This document shows positions 62,449-64,000 of a stretch of DNA of 64,000 nt, piece by piece. The first letter of the stretch is position 1. Each line of letters begins with the position of its first letter. A program made the position numbers and the translations under genes. The notes below the pieces were generated by a model. It ran no database searches. It saw nothing but the letters and a program-made list of their open reading frames with translations, and had not been told where the DNA came from. Source of the DNA: Heligmosomoides polygyrus polygyrus (taxonomy: Eukaryota > Nematoda > Chromadorea > Rhabditida > Heligmosomidae); assembly GCA_947396885.1 (NCBI GenBank), contig OX377201.1, forward strand, positions 6,930,934 to 6,994,933. The letters run 5' to 3'.

Positions 62449-63296
62449 CAGTGGCGTCCGAAAGTTTGTGAACGCCTGCATTTTTCGAGATAACTTTCTT
62501 CAAGTGGTCCAAACAGAGTGAAATTTGGATATATGGTAGCAAATTAGATCGCAATAATGATCATGTGATCTGCGTTCGTTATTATCGAATTTTTGCTAGT
62601 GCAATGTCAGTCGTGCGCAACGGTCAAAGGTGAGCTGCTAAAGCATTGAGCGTATTTGTCAATACATTTTCTTATGAAGCCGCTATAGAGTCGCTTTGAT
62701 ACGCTATGGTCTTTAGCAAACTCCGTATTATGCTGAGAGGAAAGAATATCTCTGCTCAAGCATGAGAAGCCAGCCATCGAAAGTCTCTTATCGGCAGGTA
62801 GGGCTGCTTTTCGGATGAAGAATTTCGACATTTACTGCTATAGTCAAGAGAATGAAACAGTCCGGAACAGCAGAAGGCGCTCCTAAGTCAGACTGACCAC
62901 AGATTACGACTTCTAGAGACGATTCTGCCGTCCAGAGGATGTCGAGGCGAAACCCGTCGCTGACCGCCGTCGGCATAAAGAAGTCTGTAGCTGCTCACCA
63001 TGGCTTAGATTTGAGCGTGAGAACGGTAACACGTCGAATGAGATCTTCTGGACTCTATGGAAGACGTCCTGTTAAGAAACTTTTCATCACCGAGAAAAAT
63101 AGGAAAGCTATACTCCTGTTTGCCAATGAGCATTTGAACTGAACGATAGACGATTGGAAAAAGTGCATTTCAACGACGATAGCAAGTTCATCCTATTTAG
63201 ATTCGCTGGACAATTCAAACTTTCACATTTTTGAAACTGATTTGAAACGAGTTCTGGCGAAAAATGCAAGCATTCACAAACTTTTGGACGCCACTG
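62449..63296 (+). mobile_element. Tc1-like element, internally deleted
   Basis: The TIRs CAGTGGCGTCCGAAAGTTTG and the inverse CAAACTTTTGGACGCCACTG extend through TGAACGCCTGCATTTTTCG. TA is at 62447-62448 and 63297-63298. It is 848 bp against a usual 1.3 kb or more; most of the catalytic domain is gone. Confidence 0.88.
62880..63230 (+). pseudogene. Tc1-like transposase remnant
   Basis: TSRDDSAVQRMSRRNPSLTA is followed by the second HTH (GIKKSVAAHHGLDLSVRTVT, then RRMRSSGLYGRRPVKK) and KNRKAILLFANEHLN. After a stop and a shift, VHFNDDSKFILFR carries the first catalytic residue region (usual form SDESKF). The second and third acidic residues are deleted. The sequence pattern is typical of DD34E Tc1. 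Confidence 0.82.
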
Positions 63297-63340
63297 TAGT
63301 TGTCCCGTAACCTCCCAGAAGTTGTTCTACTTTACATATA

Positions 63341-64000
63341 TACCATTCTCACGTCGAATTGGACACTTCTCACGTCAAATTGGACGCTCTTCTAAGCTTG
63401 ACTAAAACTTTTGAAATCAAACTGAACTATTCCAAATTTAACGATAAGCTTTTTCTGCATTAAACTAGAGACTCTCCAAAAATTTCAGAATAATTTTTTG
63501 TTCGAGGAAAATTTTAGTGTAACTTTCTTTGATGTTTTAAGTCAGTTACACAGTAAGTGAACACATTGTTAAAAATTTTATAAAAATTTTATTTTTCGAT
63601 AAAAAACAATGATTCAAAGCTTGTTTTGAAAAGCAGGAAGGCGGCTATTTTCTGCTGCTAAAACATAGATTGGGCGCGTGTAGCGCAGTCAAAGGAGGCG
63701 CCACTGCCGCGTGCACCCGATACCAGGTTCCTGGGTCGGATTTCCCGCCTAGGCCAACCAAGCCTTCCATCCCTCCGGGGTCGGTGAATTGGTACCAAAC
63801 CTGTCTGGGAAGGATAAAGCGCTGACTTGTTCATCGGCTGGCCACCGCAAGTCATTGTATGGCCAAATACGCATTCATGTCGCCTCCACGACATCCTGTA
63901 GAAGTAGAATGCGTAACGCATTCCAGAAGGGATTGAATAATTCCGTCCTTTATCCTTTTATCCTTTAAAACATAGATTGCGCCATGCACTCGTCCGAAAC
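63341..64000. mobile_element. Long-TIR family element, split by a SINE, runs off the window
   Basis: TACCATTCTCACGTCGAATT at the left matches the outer end of 43667-44570. The interior is colinear through GACTCTCCAAAAATTTC and CAAAGCTTGTTTTGAAAAGC. It continues after the SINE with GCGCCATGCACTCGTCCGAA, matching 44018-44035. Confidence 0.75.
63673..63966 (+). mobile_element. tRNA-derived SINE with 13-bp TSD
   Basis: AAAACATAGATTG flanks it perfectly at 63660-63672 and 63967-63979. Head GGCGCGTGTAGCGCAGTCAA, tail TTTATCCTTTTATCCTTT. The target is the long-TIR element, whose sibling at 43990-44035 shows the unoccupied site. A young insertion. Confidence 0.92.

Overview
The window looks like nuclear DNA of a parasitic nematode, most likely a strongylid or hookworm. 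The evidence is an exon encoding a nematode cuticle-collagen N-terminal domain, short introns with TTTCAG-type acceptors, cecropia-type mariners resembling the hookworm 'bandit' element, and a dense tRNA-derived SINE family. The species is inferred. There is no sign of bacterial, viral or organellar sequence. No complete host gene can be assembled with certainty.

Layout. 0-16 kb: five SINE copies or pieces, four mariner lineages (2774-4028, 4826-6064, 6641-7544, 14696-15925), an RTE-type retrotransposon 3' half (9784-11175), and two SINEs split by terminal-inverted-repeat (TIR) elements. 16-28.7 kb: two SINEs, a Helitron-like element, a decayed CR1-like LINE interrupted upstream by a DD37D Tc1/mariner copy, an 8-bp-TSD MITE, and a SINE split by a Harbinger-like element. 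29-29.7 kb: a chain of five candidate exons spliced in phase. 30.6-35.6 kb: a second Helitron-like subfamily, two MITEs, an internally deleted mariner with a heat-shock-like promoter, and a LINE tail. 36-38.7 kb: candidate exons of another gene with a Helitron-like element and a large (TG)n array in one intron. 41.2-44.7 kb: a long-TIR element carrying an intact RTE C-terminus, then a two-exon end of a small membrane-protein gene with a transposon in its intron. 46.4-50.2 kb: an 8-bp-TSD MITE nested with a mariner and another MITE, then a Harbinger-like cluster. 51.7-58.7 kb: a piggyBac-type MITE and a four-layer nest, in which an RTE was hit by a 6.1-kb hAT-type element, which carries a Penelope-like element, which was hit by a Helitron-like element. 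61-64 kb: a broken duplicate of the membrane-gene last exon, collagen exon 1, a tRNA-like hairpin, a Tc1 remnant, and a transposon split by a young SINE.

The main content is therefore a stratified record of mobile-element insertion. The most distinctive single signal is a perfect 44-nt palindrome made of heat-shock-element pentamers, placed 8 nt from a TATA box just upstream of the ATG of the deleted mariner at 33605-34407. Exact empty-site reconstructions are possible at several nests because the broken host elements have intact relatives inside the same window.
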